From positions 1 through 64,000 of the forward strand of contig NZ_JAMXFC010000034.1 in assembly GCF_025370755.1 (NCBI RefSeq): a stretch of 64,000 nucleotides of DNA, written 5' to 3'. Source of the stretch: Laspinema sp. D2d. Lineage in GTDB: Bacteria > Cyanobacteriota > Cyanobacteriia > Cyanobacteriales > Laspinemataceae. Numbering within the stretch: the stretch's first letter is position 1; each line of letters starts with the position of its first letter. Made by a program: the position numbers and the translations under genes. This document shows positions 52,167-62,600 of this stretch, piece by piece. A model generated the notes under the pieces. The model was given only the letters and a program-made list of their open reading frames with translations, searched no databases and was not told the DNA's origin.

Positions 52167-54569
52167 CTAAAGTTCAGCTTTTAACCCGAGGAGAAAATAA
52201 GTATTCATTTCTCCTTTTCCTTTCACTGCAATGGGTCCGCGTTTTTCAAAGTAGTAATCATCCTGCAATAAATAATAGGTGGTTTCGCTGACTTGAATTC
52301 GTCCGGGTAAACTGTGAGATTCCATGCGGCTGGCAATGTTTACCGTGTCCCCCCACAGATCATAAATAAACTTTTTGATACCAATCACGCCCGCTACAAC
52401 TGGCCCGCTATGAATGCCAATTCGGATGCTAAAAGACTGCTGGGTTTGCTGATTAAATTGGGTCAAAGCAGTTTGCATATCCAGGGCCATATCTGCGATC
52501 GCTTCGGCATGATCTTCCCGTTCGGTGGGCAATCCCGCAACCACCATATAAGCATCCCCAATGGTTTTAATTTTTTCCAGTTGATGTAATTCGGTGAGGC
52601 GATCGAAGGCAGAAAAAATTAAATTCAGCAACTCTACTACTTCTAGGGCTGAAAGTTCCGAAGCAATTTCTGTAAACCCCACCAAATCGGCAAACAAAAC
52701 CGTAACATTCGCATAAGTTTCGGCGATACTGTTGGGTTCCAGCTTGAGGCGATCAACGATGGGTTCGGGTAAAATATTGAGCAGCAAATTTTCAGTTTTC
52801 TTTTGTTGCTTTTGCAAGGCTTTTTCTACCTTAATGCGTTCGGTGATATTCCTGAAAATTCCCCGAATTGCAACTGGATTTCCTTCTAAATATTTACAAT
52901 TCATACTCCCTTGCAAAGAGATTTTCTGACCGGATTTTGTCATAAATTCAGCGGTGACTTCATCCAAGGTTTCTCCAGCAAAGATGCGGTTAAAACGGTC
53001 TTGATACTGGGGTTTACTCTGAGGATGCAGCAGTTCAAACACCGTCAGGTGTTCTAACTCTAGTTCACTATATCCTAGGGTTTCTTTCCAGGCGCGATTG
53101 ACATATAAAAAGCGACCTTCAATAGAAACACTTTGAATTAAATCGCTGGCATTTTCAAATAAATCGCGATAGCGTTCTTCGCTTTCTTGAAGGGCAATTT
53201 CAGCTTGTTTGCGCTTGATAAATTGACCAATCTGGCTGGCGATCGCACTACAAGTTCCCATCAAATCTTCATCAATCGTCTGGACATCCCGGCTATAAAA
53301 CCCGATCACCCCGAGTAATTCCGAGGATGAATCCACCAGGGGTTCAGTTTCCGAAGCGTCACCCAAAATAGGGAAAACGAACCCACTATTCAAACCCGCT
53401 TGCACTAAGTATTCTGTCTCGGGCCAGGTCATCCCTTCCCCAGCGAGATCCGCTGTCCACACCGCCTCATGAATCGCCCACACATGACCGGGTAATCCTT
53501 CACCCTTGGCTAACTGGGTCTTTCTGTTCTGTCCCAACCCTTCCCAATCCAAGGTCTGGCTGTGCCACAGTTGCAGACAAGTGAGACAATCCGCTTGGCG
53601 TTCTGACTCCCGGGACTTCTTGGACAGGGGATAGCCGTTCCCTTCATCCCCTCTTTGTACCTGCCAAATTTCGCCGACATCCCACTCTAAACTATCACAT
53701 AAGGCAGGCAACAGTTTGGGTGCAGCCTCGACCAGATTTGCCGATTCCGACAAAATCCGAATCGTCGCCGATTGTGCTAAATTCCGTTGTTGTTTGCGTT
53801 TGCGTTCGGTGATATCCCGACCGATATAAACTAAATCGGGAATATCGGCGGCGGAAACATCAATCACGGCACAGGAAAATCCCACATATACTTTTTTACG
53901 AGTTTTGGTATGGCAAACGATTTCTACTGGGGATAATCCGGGTTCATCGCGCTCTATTTGGCACAGGAAAAAATCTTTAACCAAATCCTGATGCTCTCCC
54001 ACAATTTGGGAAATCCCTTTTCCGAGTAATTCGGCTTCAGAATACTCAAATAAATCCAGGGTACTTTGATTAACTTTTTTAATTAAACCCGTTTCAGTAG
54101 TGACGATTAATGCTTCCGCCATTGAGGCGAGAATTTGCTCAATATATCGTTTGGATTCGGAGAGGGCGGCCAAAAGAAGATGGGTTTCATTGGTGGCTTG
54201 GACTAATCGCTGTTCCAAGCTCATGCGATCGGTGACATCTTCTAAAAAAACGATGAGTTGTTGTCCCTGGCTCTCTTCTTTTTGAACGACATACATATCA
54301 AAATAAACCGGCGTACCCGCTTCGGTAAACCGGCTCAGGGATTTTAAATCAAAGCTGATCTGCCGCCCTTCTAAAACCTCTTGTAACAGGTCCTCTACTC
54401 CAATCAATTCGGGAAAAGCAAGACCCACTTCATCATTGACCTGAATGGGACCGGGAGAATCAGAAAATCGGTCCACTCCGGCGGAAGTTTTACGGATGGT
54501 TAAGGCGGAATCGAGGATGAGGTACTCAATGCCGTGGACAACTAAAAATTTTTTAAAGAAGGGGTTCAT
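52167..54569 (-). CDS. PAS/GAF-regulated adenylate cyclase (class IIIa-type)
   Basis: The 800-residue soluble protein begins with a module (about 1-115) related to the N-terminus of the neighbouring hybrid kinase (FPELIG, YFDMY), then PAS (about 140-260), a GAF domain (about 262-455), PAS (about 460-585), a short coiled coil with [15 protein letters not shown], and a class III cyclase domain (about 620-795). LFADLVGFT, KTIGDAYMVV and [14 protein letters not shown] carry the two metal Asp and the Lys/Asp base-selecting pair, predicting cAMP synthesis. No transmembrane helix is present, so its signals are intracellular. Its first 17 bases overlap the end of the hybrid kinase gene, implying translational coupling. 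Confidence 0.93.
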   Translation of the reverse strand: MNPFFKKFLVVHGIEYLILDSALTIRKTSAGVDRFSDSPGPIQVNDEVGLAFPELIGVEDLLQEVLEGRQISFDLKSLSRFTEAGTPVYFDMYVVQKEESQGQQLIVFLEDVTDRMSLEQRLVQATNETHLLLAALSESKRYIEQILASMAEALIVTTETGLIKKVNQSTLDLFEYSEAELLGKGISQIVGEHQDLVKDFFLCQIERDEPGLSPVEIVCHTKTRKKVYVGFSCAVIDVSAADIPDLVYIGRDITERKRKQQRNLAQSATIRILSESANLVEAAPKLLPALCDSLEWDVGEIWQVQRGDEGNGYPLSKKSRESERQADCLTCLQLWHSQTLDWEGLGQNRKTQLAKGEGLPGHVWAIHEAVWTADLAGEGMTWPETEYLVQAGLNSGFVFPILGDASETEPLVDSSSELLGVIGFYSRDVQTIDEDLMGTCSAIASQIGQFIKRKQAEIALQESEERYRDLFENASDLIQSVSIEGRFLYVNRAWKETLGYSELELEHLTVFELLHPQSKPQYQDRFNRIFAGETLDEVTAEFMTKSGQKISLQGSMNCKYLEGNPVAIRGIFRNITERIKVEKALQKQQKKTENLLLNILPEPIVDRLKLEPNSIAETYANVTVLFADLVGFTEIASELSALEVVELLNLIFSAFDRLTELHQLEKIKTIGDAYMVVAGLPTEREDHAEAIADMALDMQTALTQFNQQTQQSFSIRIGIHSGPVVAGVIGIKKFIYDLWGDTVNIASRMESHSLPGRIQVSETTYYLLQDDYYFEKRGPIAVKGKGEMNTYFLLGLKAEL

Positions 54570-57351
54570 TCTCCCAGGCTCGCTCTACAAAAATAACGAA
54601 TGCTTGATAGGCTTCAGTTAATTGAGCGAATAAATCAGATAGATTATCTGCTTTACCTTGCTTGGCGTCTCGTTCCAATTGGGCGGCAATGCTACAAATT
54701 TGTTGAGCTCCCACATTCCCACTGGCACCCTTAATATAATGCGCTTCTTGTTTGAGGGTTGTAAAGTCTTCCACTGAAACGCTTTGGAGTGATATGATAT
54801 GGGTTTGGAGTTCTTCAATAAATGTTTCTAGCAGCTCTTTCCGAAAAACCGAATCTCCTTGAGAAATTCGTTCAAGACGCTCCAGATCCAGGATCTGGTC
54901 TCCGGAGGAGCGATCGCCCGAGTCAACGGGTTGAAAGCTAACTCTTGCTCCGCTCAGTTGATTTACCCATTTTGATAGTATAGCCTGAAGTTGTTCCGGA
55001 CAGACTGGCTTACTAATATAATCATCCATTCCTGCGGCTAAACATTTTTCCCGGTCCTCCTTCATGGCATGAGCCGTCATGGCGATAATCACCGTATGCT
55101 GAGGGTTAGGGACTGGAGAATTCCCAGTGCTCTGTTCTATGCGGCGGATCTGTGCGGTGACTTGATATCCGTCAAGGACTGGCATTTGGCAATCCATCAA
55201 AATGATCGGATAAGCATGAGTCTGCCACAATTTCAGCGCTTCTTCCCCTTGATTGGCAATATCAGCTTGATACCCTAATAGTTCCAGTTGTTTAATGGCT
55301 ACTTTTTGATTAACGGGATTATCTTCAGCCAACAGAATTTTGATGGGAGTTTGACCGATATTAATTTTATCTTTGGGATAGGAAATAGGTTCGGGTTTGG
55401 TGGCAACCGATAAACCGACTGCGCGACAGATGACTTCTAAAAATCGTGCGGGTTTAATGGGTTTAATCGGGCAGTCACAAAATCCACTATTTAAGGCTGT
55501 TTTGACGAGATTGCGCTGATGAGTGGCGGCGATCGCAATCAAGGGAATAGTAGTAAATCGGGAATCCTGTTTAATTTGTTGCCCTAAAGCAATTCCCGTA
55601 ATATCCGGCATTTCTAAATCAATAACGATTAGGTCATACTCGATGCCTTTCTCCCATTGGGTTTGCAAGAAATTGAACGCGGTGTTACCCTCGGTTTCTT
55701 CGACTTGAATTCCCCAACTGGTAACGCGATCGCGAATCACCATTCGCACCACTTCACGGTTGGCTATGACTAACAAAGAGAGTCCCCCTATCTCCCGGGG
55801 TGCTGATAGCTTTTCAATGGGAATTTCGGGCTTTTTAAACGGAACTCTAAACCAAAAATTAGACCCTTCTCCTTCCCGGCTTTCTACACTAATTTCTCCC
55901 TCCATGAGGGTAATCAACTGTTGACAAATTGCCAGTCCTAAGCCGGTTCCTCCATATTCCCGAGTCGTTGAAGAATCTACTTGAGAAAAGGGTTGAAAAA
56001 GCTTACTTTGGTTTTGAGGTGCAATCCCAATCCCCGTATCAATGACCGAGAATAACAAAATTGTTGAATCGGGAGTTTCGGCCACTCGTTCGACTTGCAG
56101 GACGACATATCCCTCATCGGTAAACTTAATGGCATTCCCCATCAAATTCGTGAGAATTTGCCGCAAGCGGGAGCTATCTCCCCGCAACCCTAGGGGGATA
56201 TCTTCCTCGATAAATGAGGCAACTTCTACGGATTTTAAATGGGCTTGGGGGGCTAATAAATCGATGACTTCTTCCACGCTAGTGCCGAGGTTGAAATCTA
56301 ATTGTTCTAAGTGCATCTCTCCCGCTTCGAGTTTGGAGAGGTCTAAAATTTCATCAATCAAGGTTAAGAGAGCATCTCCACTGGTCCGAATCGTGTCAAT
56401 AAAGTCGTGCTGTTCAGCGGTTAAAGTGGTTTCTAGTAATAACCCCGTCATCCCCAAGACGGCATTCATGGGAGTGCGAATTTCATGACTCATATTGGCT
56501 AAAAAGTAACTTTTGGCAATGGAAGCCTGTTCTGCTTCTCGACGGGCGCGATCGAGTTCTGCCGTGGCCCGTTGACGCTCGGTAATATCTCGGCCAATAT
56601 AAACTAAATCCCCATAATCATCGAGTTCGGTCCCAATCGCTGCAATGGAGAAAGAAACAATCATGCTTTCTCCGGTTTTGGTCCGACAAATGCCTTCAGC
56701 CGTGGTGAAAAGGGTGGGTTCAGTGGGGTTATGGTTGTCCCGGTCATGGGTTAAGATTTCTTCACTTTCAATCAGCAAAGAAATGGGCTGACCGATGAGT
56801 TCAGAGTCCTGGGAATACCCAAATAAATTAACGGCGGCGGGATTGACATTTTGAATCCGACCCCGGCGATCGGTTACCAACAAGGCATCGGCCATTGAAG
56901 TGATAATTTTATCGGTGTAGGATTTGGCGGCCTCTAGGGTAGAAAGGAGGAGGTTTGCTTCATTAATGCGTTGCACCAATTCTTGCTTTAATACCATCGT
57001 TTCTGTGGTATTTTCTAAAAGAATTAGCCATCGCTGTTCTTCAGTTTCAGATTGAGTCGGATCCGCTATCAAGTACAGGTCGAAATAAAGCGGATTGTGC
57101 GATTCTCTAATCCGGGTAATTCCTTTGAGTTCAAACCCTTCCTGTTGTCCTTGAATAATTGCCCGGAAGACCTCTTCGAGTCCGATGAGTTCGGGAAATC
57201 CGCACCGGATATCCTCTCCCACCCCGACTTTAGCGCCTCCTGATGCAAATTCCATCGCGCCAGCAGATGCCTCAACTATGTACCAGTTGCGATCGACGCC
57301 TAGGTACTCCATGTGGCGAGGAGTGAGTAGTTTATTGAGAATCGAATTCAT
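54553..57351 (-). CDS. Hybrid histidine kinase with two REC domains and Hpt
   Basis: An in-frame GTG exists at 57369, but the ATG at 57351 gives a 932-residue protein whose start aligns with that of the adjacent cyclase, so I prefer it. Order: N-terminal module shared with the cyclase (about 1-125), PAS (about 145-265), HisKA with NMSHEIRTPMNAV (about 285-350), HATPase (about 395-510), a first receiver that has a phosphorylatable-type VIDLEMPD but an atypical N-terminus (LLVIANREVV), a second canonical receiver (ILLAEDN, LMDCQMPV; about 670-800) and an Hpt domain (HYIKGASG, about 835-925). It is soluble and probably feeds an internal phosphorelay. The outgoing response regulator may be encoded elsewhere. 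Confidence 0.93.
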   Translation of the reverse strand: MNSILNKLLTPRHMEYLGVDRNWYIVEASAGAMEFASGGAKVGVGEDIRCGFPELIGLEEVFRAIIQGQQEGFELKGITRIRESHNPLYFDLYLIADPTQSETEEQRWLILLENTTETMVLKQELVQRINEANLLLSTLEAAKSYTDKIITSMADALLVTDRRGRIQNVNPAAVNLFGYSQDSELIGQPISLLIESEEILTHDRDNHNPTEPTLFTTAEGICRTKTGESMIVSFSIAAIGTELDDYGDLVYIGRDITERQRATAELDRARREAEQASIAKSYFLANMSHEIRTPMNAVLGMTGLLLETTLTAEQHDFIDTIRTSGDALLTLIDEILDLSKLEAGEMHLEQLDFNLGTSVEEVIDLLAPQAHLKSVEVASFIEEDIPLGLRGDSSRLRQILTNLMGNAIKFTDEGYVVLQVERVAETPDSTILLFSVIDTGIGIAPQNQSKLFQPFSQVDSSTTREYGGTGLGLAICQQLITLMEGEISVESREGEGSNFWFRVPFKKPEIPIEKLSAPREIGGLSLLVIANREVVRMVIRDRVTSWGIQVEETEGNTAFNFLQTQWEKGIEYDLIVIDLEMPDITGIALGQQIKQDSRFTTIPLIAIAATHQRNLVKTALNSGFCDCPIKPIKPARFLEVICRAVGLSVATKPEPISYPKDKINIGQTPIKILLAEDNPVNQKVAIKQLELLGYQADIANQGEEALKLWQTHAYPIILMDCQMPVLDGYQVTAQIRRIEQSTGNSPVPNPQHTVIIAMTAHAMKEDREKCLAAGMDDYISKPVCPEQLQAILSKWVNQLSGARVSFQPVDSGDRSSGDQILDLERLERISQGDSVFRKELLETFIEELQTHIISLQSVSVEDFTTLKQEAHYIKGASGNVGAQQICSIAAQLERDAKQGKADNLSDLFAQLTEAYQAFVIFVERAWENEPLL

Positions 57352-57947
57352 TTGGCGTTTCAGGTTCACTAGGGAAACAGTCTGGGCTATTTATTTAGAA
57401 TGCTCAATTGGCTGAGTGGGTTCTAAACGGTGATTCAAAGGATATAAAAGGGTGCGATTTCACGGACTGATACCGCCACCATCCCCAGCCCATTGCTTCT
57501 GTATTTTATCCGAGCTTTTCAATTTTTCATCAAAAAGTTTCAAGGGTGATCAGTTTGGGATTGATAGTTAACTCGGTTTGGGATTGAACCTCCTCTGGAC
57601 TTAGGGAACAGATATGGTAAAATAAAATAATATTTGTTTTGATCCTTAAAAGTTCAGGGACCTAAGAATAGCCGGGAAGACGTTCAGGCTTAAAAAATCC
57701 TAGGTGGGAATCTTGAAACGTCCAACTAGCGGTCCAGTCAAGGTTTAGAATCAAGTCATGGAACGGTTAAAAATTGTTAAACTCACGCCGGTGGAGTCGT
57801 CCACAGAGCCTGGTCTGCTCAAAGAGATCTCCAAGAGATAAAAGGAATCGGAGAAAAGGTGACAATCCAGTATAGCTGCCATTTAGGGGGCGGTTCACCA
57901 GAGAAGTTAATGGGTCAAGAAAACTGTCAGATCGGGTTGTTGAGTGC
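57352..57947. other. Divergent intergenic region
   Basis: About 600 bases separate the divergent hybrid kinase and REC-GGDEF-EAL genes and should contain both promoters. GGTAAAATAAAATAATA near 57613-57629 is a possible -10 region. No gene, tRNA or known RNA was identified. Confidence 0.45.
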
Positions 57948-59687
57948 ATGAAAAAGAAAATATTGATTGTCGAAGATGAAAATTCATTTCGCAAAACCGT
58001 CCTCAAAATTCTAAGTTCGGAAGGTTTTGAAGCCATTGGAGCAGACAATGGGAGTACGGGGGTAAAATTGGCGCAAACTGAACAGCCCGATTTAATTTTG
58101 TGCGATATTATGATGCCTGGGCTAGATGGTTATGAAGTGTTGACTATCCTACAGCAGGACCCGGCCACCGCAACGATCCCGTTTATTTGTTTAACCGCCC
58201 AGGAGGACCGTTCCGCCATGCGTCGGGGGATGGAACTAGGAGCCAGTGATTATCTGACGAAACCCTTTACCCGAACGGAACTGATGGGGGCGATCGCCAC
58301 CCAACTCGGCAAACGGGAACGCCTGAAGCAGGAACAAACCAATGCAGTCCAAGAGGCGATCGCCCAACTCAATGACCTGGTTTATTACGACAGCTTAACC
58401 AATCTTCCGAATCGATTAATGTTGCGCGATCGCTTCGAGCGCAGCCTCACTACTACCCCCCATCAACCCTGCTTCATCCCCATTGCTATCCTGAGTTTAG
58501 ACCAGCTCAACCGCTTCAACAATACCCTCGGCACTGACTACAGCGACTTATTACTTCAAGCGGTAACGGAGCGCACCCTGCGCTATGTGGGACCCGGGGG
58601 GACCGTCGCCCGCTTAAACAGTGAGCAACTGGCCTTAATTTTGCCCCCCTTGACTGAAAAACTGCAAGTAGAAGACACTGCGCGCCAAATTTTGGCCCTG
58701 TTTTCCACCTTTTTTAGTATCTTAAGCGACGAAGTATTTCTCACCAGTAGCATTGGCATCGCCATCTATCCTGATGATGGTCAAGAAATTGATAGCTTGC
58801 TCAAATCCGCTAACTTGGCAATGCACCAAGCCAAAGAACAAGGGGGAAATTGCTATCAACTTTACACTTCAGCTATTGAAGAAAAATCTTACGATCGCCT
58901 CATGCTAGAAATGAGCTTGCGGCAGGCATTAGACCGCAATGAATTCATTCTTTACTATCAGCCCCAAGTTCACTTAAACACGGGCAAAATTGTTGCCGCT
59001 GAAGCACTAATCCGGTGGCTCCATCCTGATCGCGGCTTGATTTCTCCCGCAGAATTTATTCCCATTGCTGAAGAAACGGGATTGATTGTGCGCCTGGATG
59101 AATGGGTCTTGCAGAATGCTTGCGAACAAGCCCAACTCTGGCAACAGGCTGGCTATCAACTCACCATCGCGGTCAACTTATCCGGACTGCAATTTAATCA
59201 ACCCGGTTTAACTCAGCGCGTTATTCATATTATCCGAGAAAGCCAAGTTAATCCCTGTCATGTAGAAATTGAACTCACGGAGAGCGCCCTCGTCCAAAAT
59301 CCGGAACTCGCCATCTGCATTCTGAGAGACCTCAAAGACTTCTCCTTACAACTTTCCTTAGATGATTTTGGAACCGGCTATTCTTCCTTGAGTTATTTGC
59401 GCCAATTTCCCTTTGATACCCTTAAAATAGACCGTTCTTTTGTTAGAGACTTGCTGATTAGCCCTAAAAATGCCGCTATTATTAATGCCATCATCCAACT
59501 GGCTAGACAGCTTAACTTGAAAGTGATTGCCGAAGGGGTAGAAACCCGAGAACAATATGATTTTCTTGCCGAAAATCACTGTGATTTAATCCAAGGTTAT
59601 TACTTTAGTCCTCCCCTCCCTGTGGCCGCCTTTGAAGACCTGTTGACTGCACAACTGCATCATTCCTCTTTTGTCAAAGACCTCTAA
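57948..59687 (+). CDS. Response regulator with degenerate GGDEF and intact EAL domains
   Basis: The 579-residue protein has a receiver domain (about 1-122, acidic pair in VEDE, phosphoacceptor Asp53 in LCDIMMPG, Lys in LTKPF), a GGDEF-type domain (about 140-300) and an EAL domain (about 320-570). The GGDEF signature is replaced by LNSEQL, so cyclic-di-GMP synthesis is unlikely. The EAL domain keeps AAEALIRW, ELTES, LDDFGTGYSSL, LKIDRSFV and IAEGVETREQ, so phosphodiesterase activity towards cyclic-di-GMP is expected. It lies between two hybrid kinases with Hpt domains and is a plausible phosphorelay target of either. The start ATG is unambiguous at the receiver's first strand. Confidence 0.93.
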   Translation: MKKKILIVEDENSFRKTVLKILSSEGFEAIGADNGSTGVKLAQTEQPDLILCDIMMPGLDGYEVLTILQQDPATATIPFICLTAQEDRSAMRRGMELGASDYLTKPFTRTELMGAIATQLGKRERLKQEQTNAVQEAIAQLNDLVYYDSLTNLPNRLMLRDRFERSLTTTPHQPCFIPIAILSLDQLNRFNNTLGTDYSDLLLQAVTERTLRYVGPGGTVARLNSEQLALILPPLTEKLQVEDTARQILALFSTFFSILSDEVFLTSSIGIAIYPDDGQEIDSLLKSANLAMHQAKEQGGNCYQLYTSAIEEKSYDRLMLEMSLRQALDRNEFILYYQPQVHLNTGKIVAAEALIRWLHPDRGLISPAEFIPIAEETGLIVRLDEWVLQNACEQAQLWQQAGYQLTIAVNLSGLQFNQPGLTQRVIHIIRESQVNPCHVEIELTESALVQNPELAICILRDLKDFSLQLSLDDFGTGYSSLSYLRQFPFDTLKIDRSFVRDLLISPKNAAIINAIIQLARQLNLKVIAEGVETREQYDFLAENHCDLIQGYYFSPPLPVAAFEDLLTAQLHHSSFVKDL

Positions 59688-59692
59688 ACTCA

Positions 59693-62600
59693 TCACTTAG
59701 GCTTTTGAAGGGTGATAATAAATCGCTCAATACGGGTTAAAATCACCTCTAATTCAGCGGCCAACTCTTCGAGACCCTCCTGACATTGCTGATTGGCTAG
59801 AGATTCAATTTGACGGGCAATATTGGGCATAGAAAGGACAGCAACGGTCGCTGAACCTCCCTTAAGCTGATGAGCGCGACGGCTCAATTCTACCCAATCT
59901 TGAGTCTTGATATAGCGCTTGATATCCTCGAAATAAACAACTGCATCTTCCATAAAGGTTTCTAAGAGTTCTAACTCAAACTCTTCATCTCCCCGAGAAA
60001 TTTCATGGAGGCGATCGAGATCAATGGGAGCTTCATCCAGAGGCTCAAAGGGGATAGATGTAGAAGGAAGTGTTAGGGGTGGTGTTGGGGGGGGAATGGC
60101 CTCGGGAACGCCGCTGATGGTTTCTCCCCAGTGATGCAAAATTGCAGCTAACTGGTCGAGGTCAACAGGTTTACTAATATAGTCATCCATTCCGGCTTCT
60201 ACACATTTTTCCCGGTCTCCTTTCATGGCATTTGCAGTCATGGCGATGATGGGAGTATGGCGAGATGAACCTTCGCGATCGCGCAACGCTTTTGTTGTTT
60301 TATACCCATCCAAAACCGGCATTAAACAATCCATCAAAACCAGGTCATACTGTTGCTCTGCGAGACAATCCAGGGCTTCCTGTCCATTCTCCACACAGTC
60401 CGCAGCATACCCCAATATTTTGAGCTGATTTAAAATCACTTTTTGGTTAATGGGAGTATCTTCCACCAATAAAATTTTCAGATTCTTCACCGATTCCATA
60501 ACCGGACTGGATCGGCCTGTATCTTCGCGCAGGAATAAGGAAGAAGAAACCCCCGAAGGTTGACCTTGTAAAGCTTGAGTCAACCGTTCTAATAAGCGAG
60601 AGGCTTTAATCGGCTTGAGTAAATAACCCGCCGCCCCTTTTTTCAGGAGACGTTTCACCAATTCATGTTGATGAATCGAGACCATAACCAGCCATTTGAG
60701 TGGGGAGAACTGGGGGTCAGAAATTAGGGTTTGAGCGAGAGTTTCTCCGTCAGTTTGAGCATTTTGCAGGTCAATTAAAACCAGAGAATAAGGGTTCCCT
60801 TGGGTATCAGCGGTTTGCAAAGCGGCGATCGCCTCGGATGAGTTGGCAACCGCCTCACCCTGCAAATGCCAAGACTCTAAATAGGCACAAATCATTTGGC
60901 GACTCGTGGCATTGGCATCCATGACTAACAACCGCAAATTCTGAGGAGATGAGGGTAATTTCGGCAGCACTTTCACCCCACTGGGGGCGGTTTCAAAGGT
61001 GGCGGTAAACCAGAAGCATGAACCAGTCCCCACGGAACTTTCTACCCCAATTTCACCCCCCATTAACGTCACTAATTGCTTACAAATCGCCAATCCTAAC
61101 CCGGTGCCTCCATATTTCCGTGTGGTTGAGGCATCGACTTGGGAAAAGGATTCAAATAATTTATGTTGGTCCCGGGGATTAATCCCAATTCCCGTATCCC
61201 GGACTTCAAAATATAGGGTAGTTGTCGTGGGGGTTTGAATCTGCAAGGAAGCGTGAACCACCACTTCACCCTGATCCGTAAATTTCAGGGCATTTCCGGT
61301 GAGATTCATTAACACCTGACGCAGCCTTGTTGGGTCTCCAATTAAGGTTGGGGGAATCTCCGACTCGACTAGGGAGAGTAATTCCAGGCGCTTACTTTGG
61401 GCCTGGGTTGCCAGCAAATCAATGGTTTCTTCGAGACAGCCGCTTAAACTAAACTCAATGCGATCCAGGCGCATTTCTCCCGCTTCGAGTTTAGAAAAAT
61501 CAAGGATATCGTTAATTAAAATCAGCAAATTTTGACCGCTGGTTTTCAGGGTGTGGACAAAATCTTGCTGTTGGGAAGAGAGGGGAGTTTTGAGGAGTAA
61601 ATCCGTCATGCCAATCACGCCATTCATAGGAGTTCTAATTTCATGACTCATGTTGGCGAGGAATTGAGATTTCATGCGGGAGGCTTGCAGGGCCTGTTCT
61701 CGGGCTTGGACCAATTCATTAATCACTTGAGTGACAATGATGATTCCGCCAATTTGATGTTCTGAGCGGTACCAAGGTTGTACCGCCCAACGCAAATAGA
61801 GTTGGGTTCCATCGCTCAGTTCAAAACATTCTTCCGGTCGAGAGAGGACTGCTCCTTGGAGTGCGCCCTGGTGAATAGCCTGAATATTTTCAGGGGCGGG
61901 TAACTGATGATAATAAGATTGGCCGAGGAGAGATTGTCCCTCCAGTTGATAATCTTTTAACCAACAGTTACTATAGGCCAGGTAGCGCATTTCCGTATCA
62001 AACATTGCCATTGCTACGGGGGCATTAGTAATAATTTGTCGTAATTGTTGGCGTTCCTGTTCGCGGACTTGTTCGATGCGCTTGCGATCGGTAATATCGT
62101 TGAGAGAACCGGCGGTACCGATGTAGGAATTTTGATCGTTAATATTGAGGCGTTTTTGAACTTCTACCCAACGATAACTCCCCTCTTTGGTGAGGAACCG
62201 GGCTTCGTGACGGACGGAATCTTGTTGGTTGTTGATGAGGGCGGCAAAGGCTTTACGAAAACTGGGCCGATCGTCCGGGTGAACAAAGGAGAGGAAAGGT
62301 TGACCGAGACTTTCGGCGACGGTAAATCCGGTGATGTCCGTCCAAGCGGGATTGAGGAAGGTTAAGTATCCATGTTGATCCCGTTGAAAAATAACTTCAC
62401 TTAAATTTTCAACCACGGAACGATATTTGTTTTCGCTGGCTAAAATAGCAGCTTCAGCGCGTTTGCGATCGCTAATATCCCGTTGAATAGTCGCAAAACA
62501 GATCGGTTCATTTCGTTCCGGATGTTTGACGAGAAATAAACTGGTTTCCATATCAAAACACTGGCCGGTTTTAAAGTGACGCAGTTTGGTTTCACCCTGC

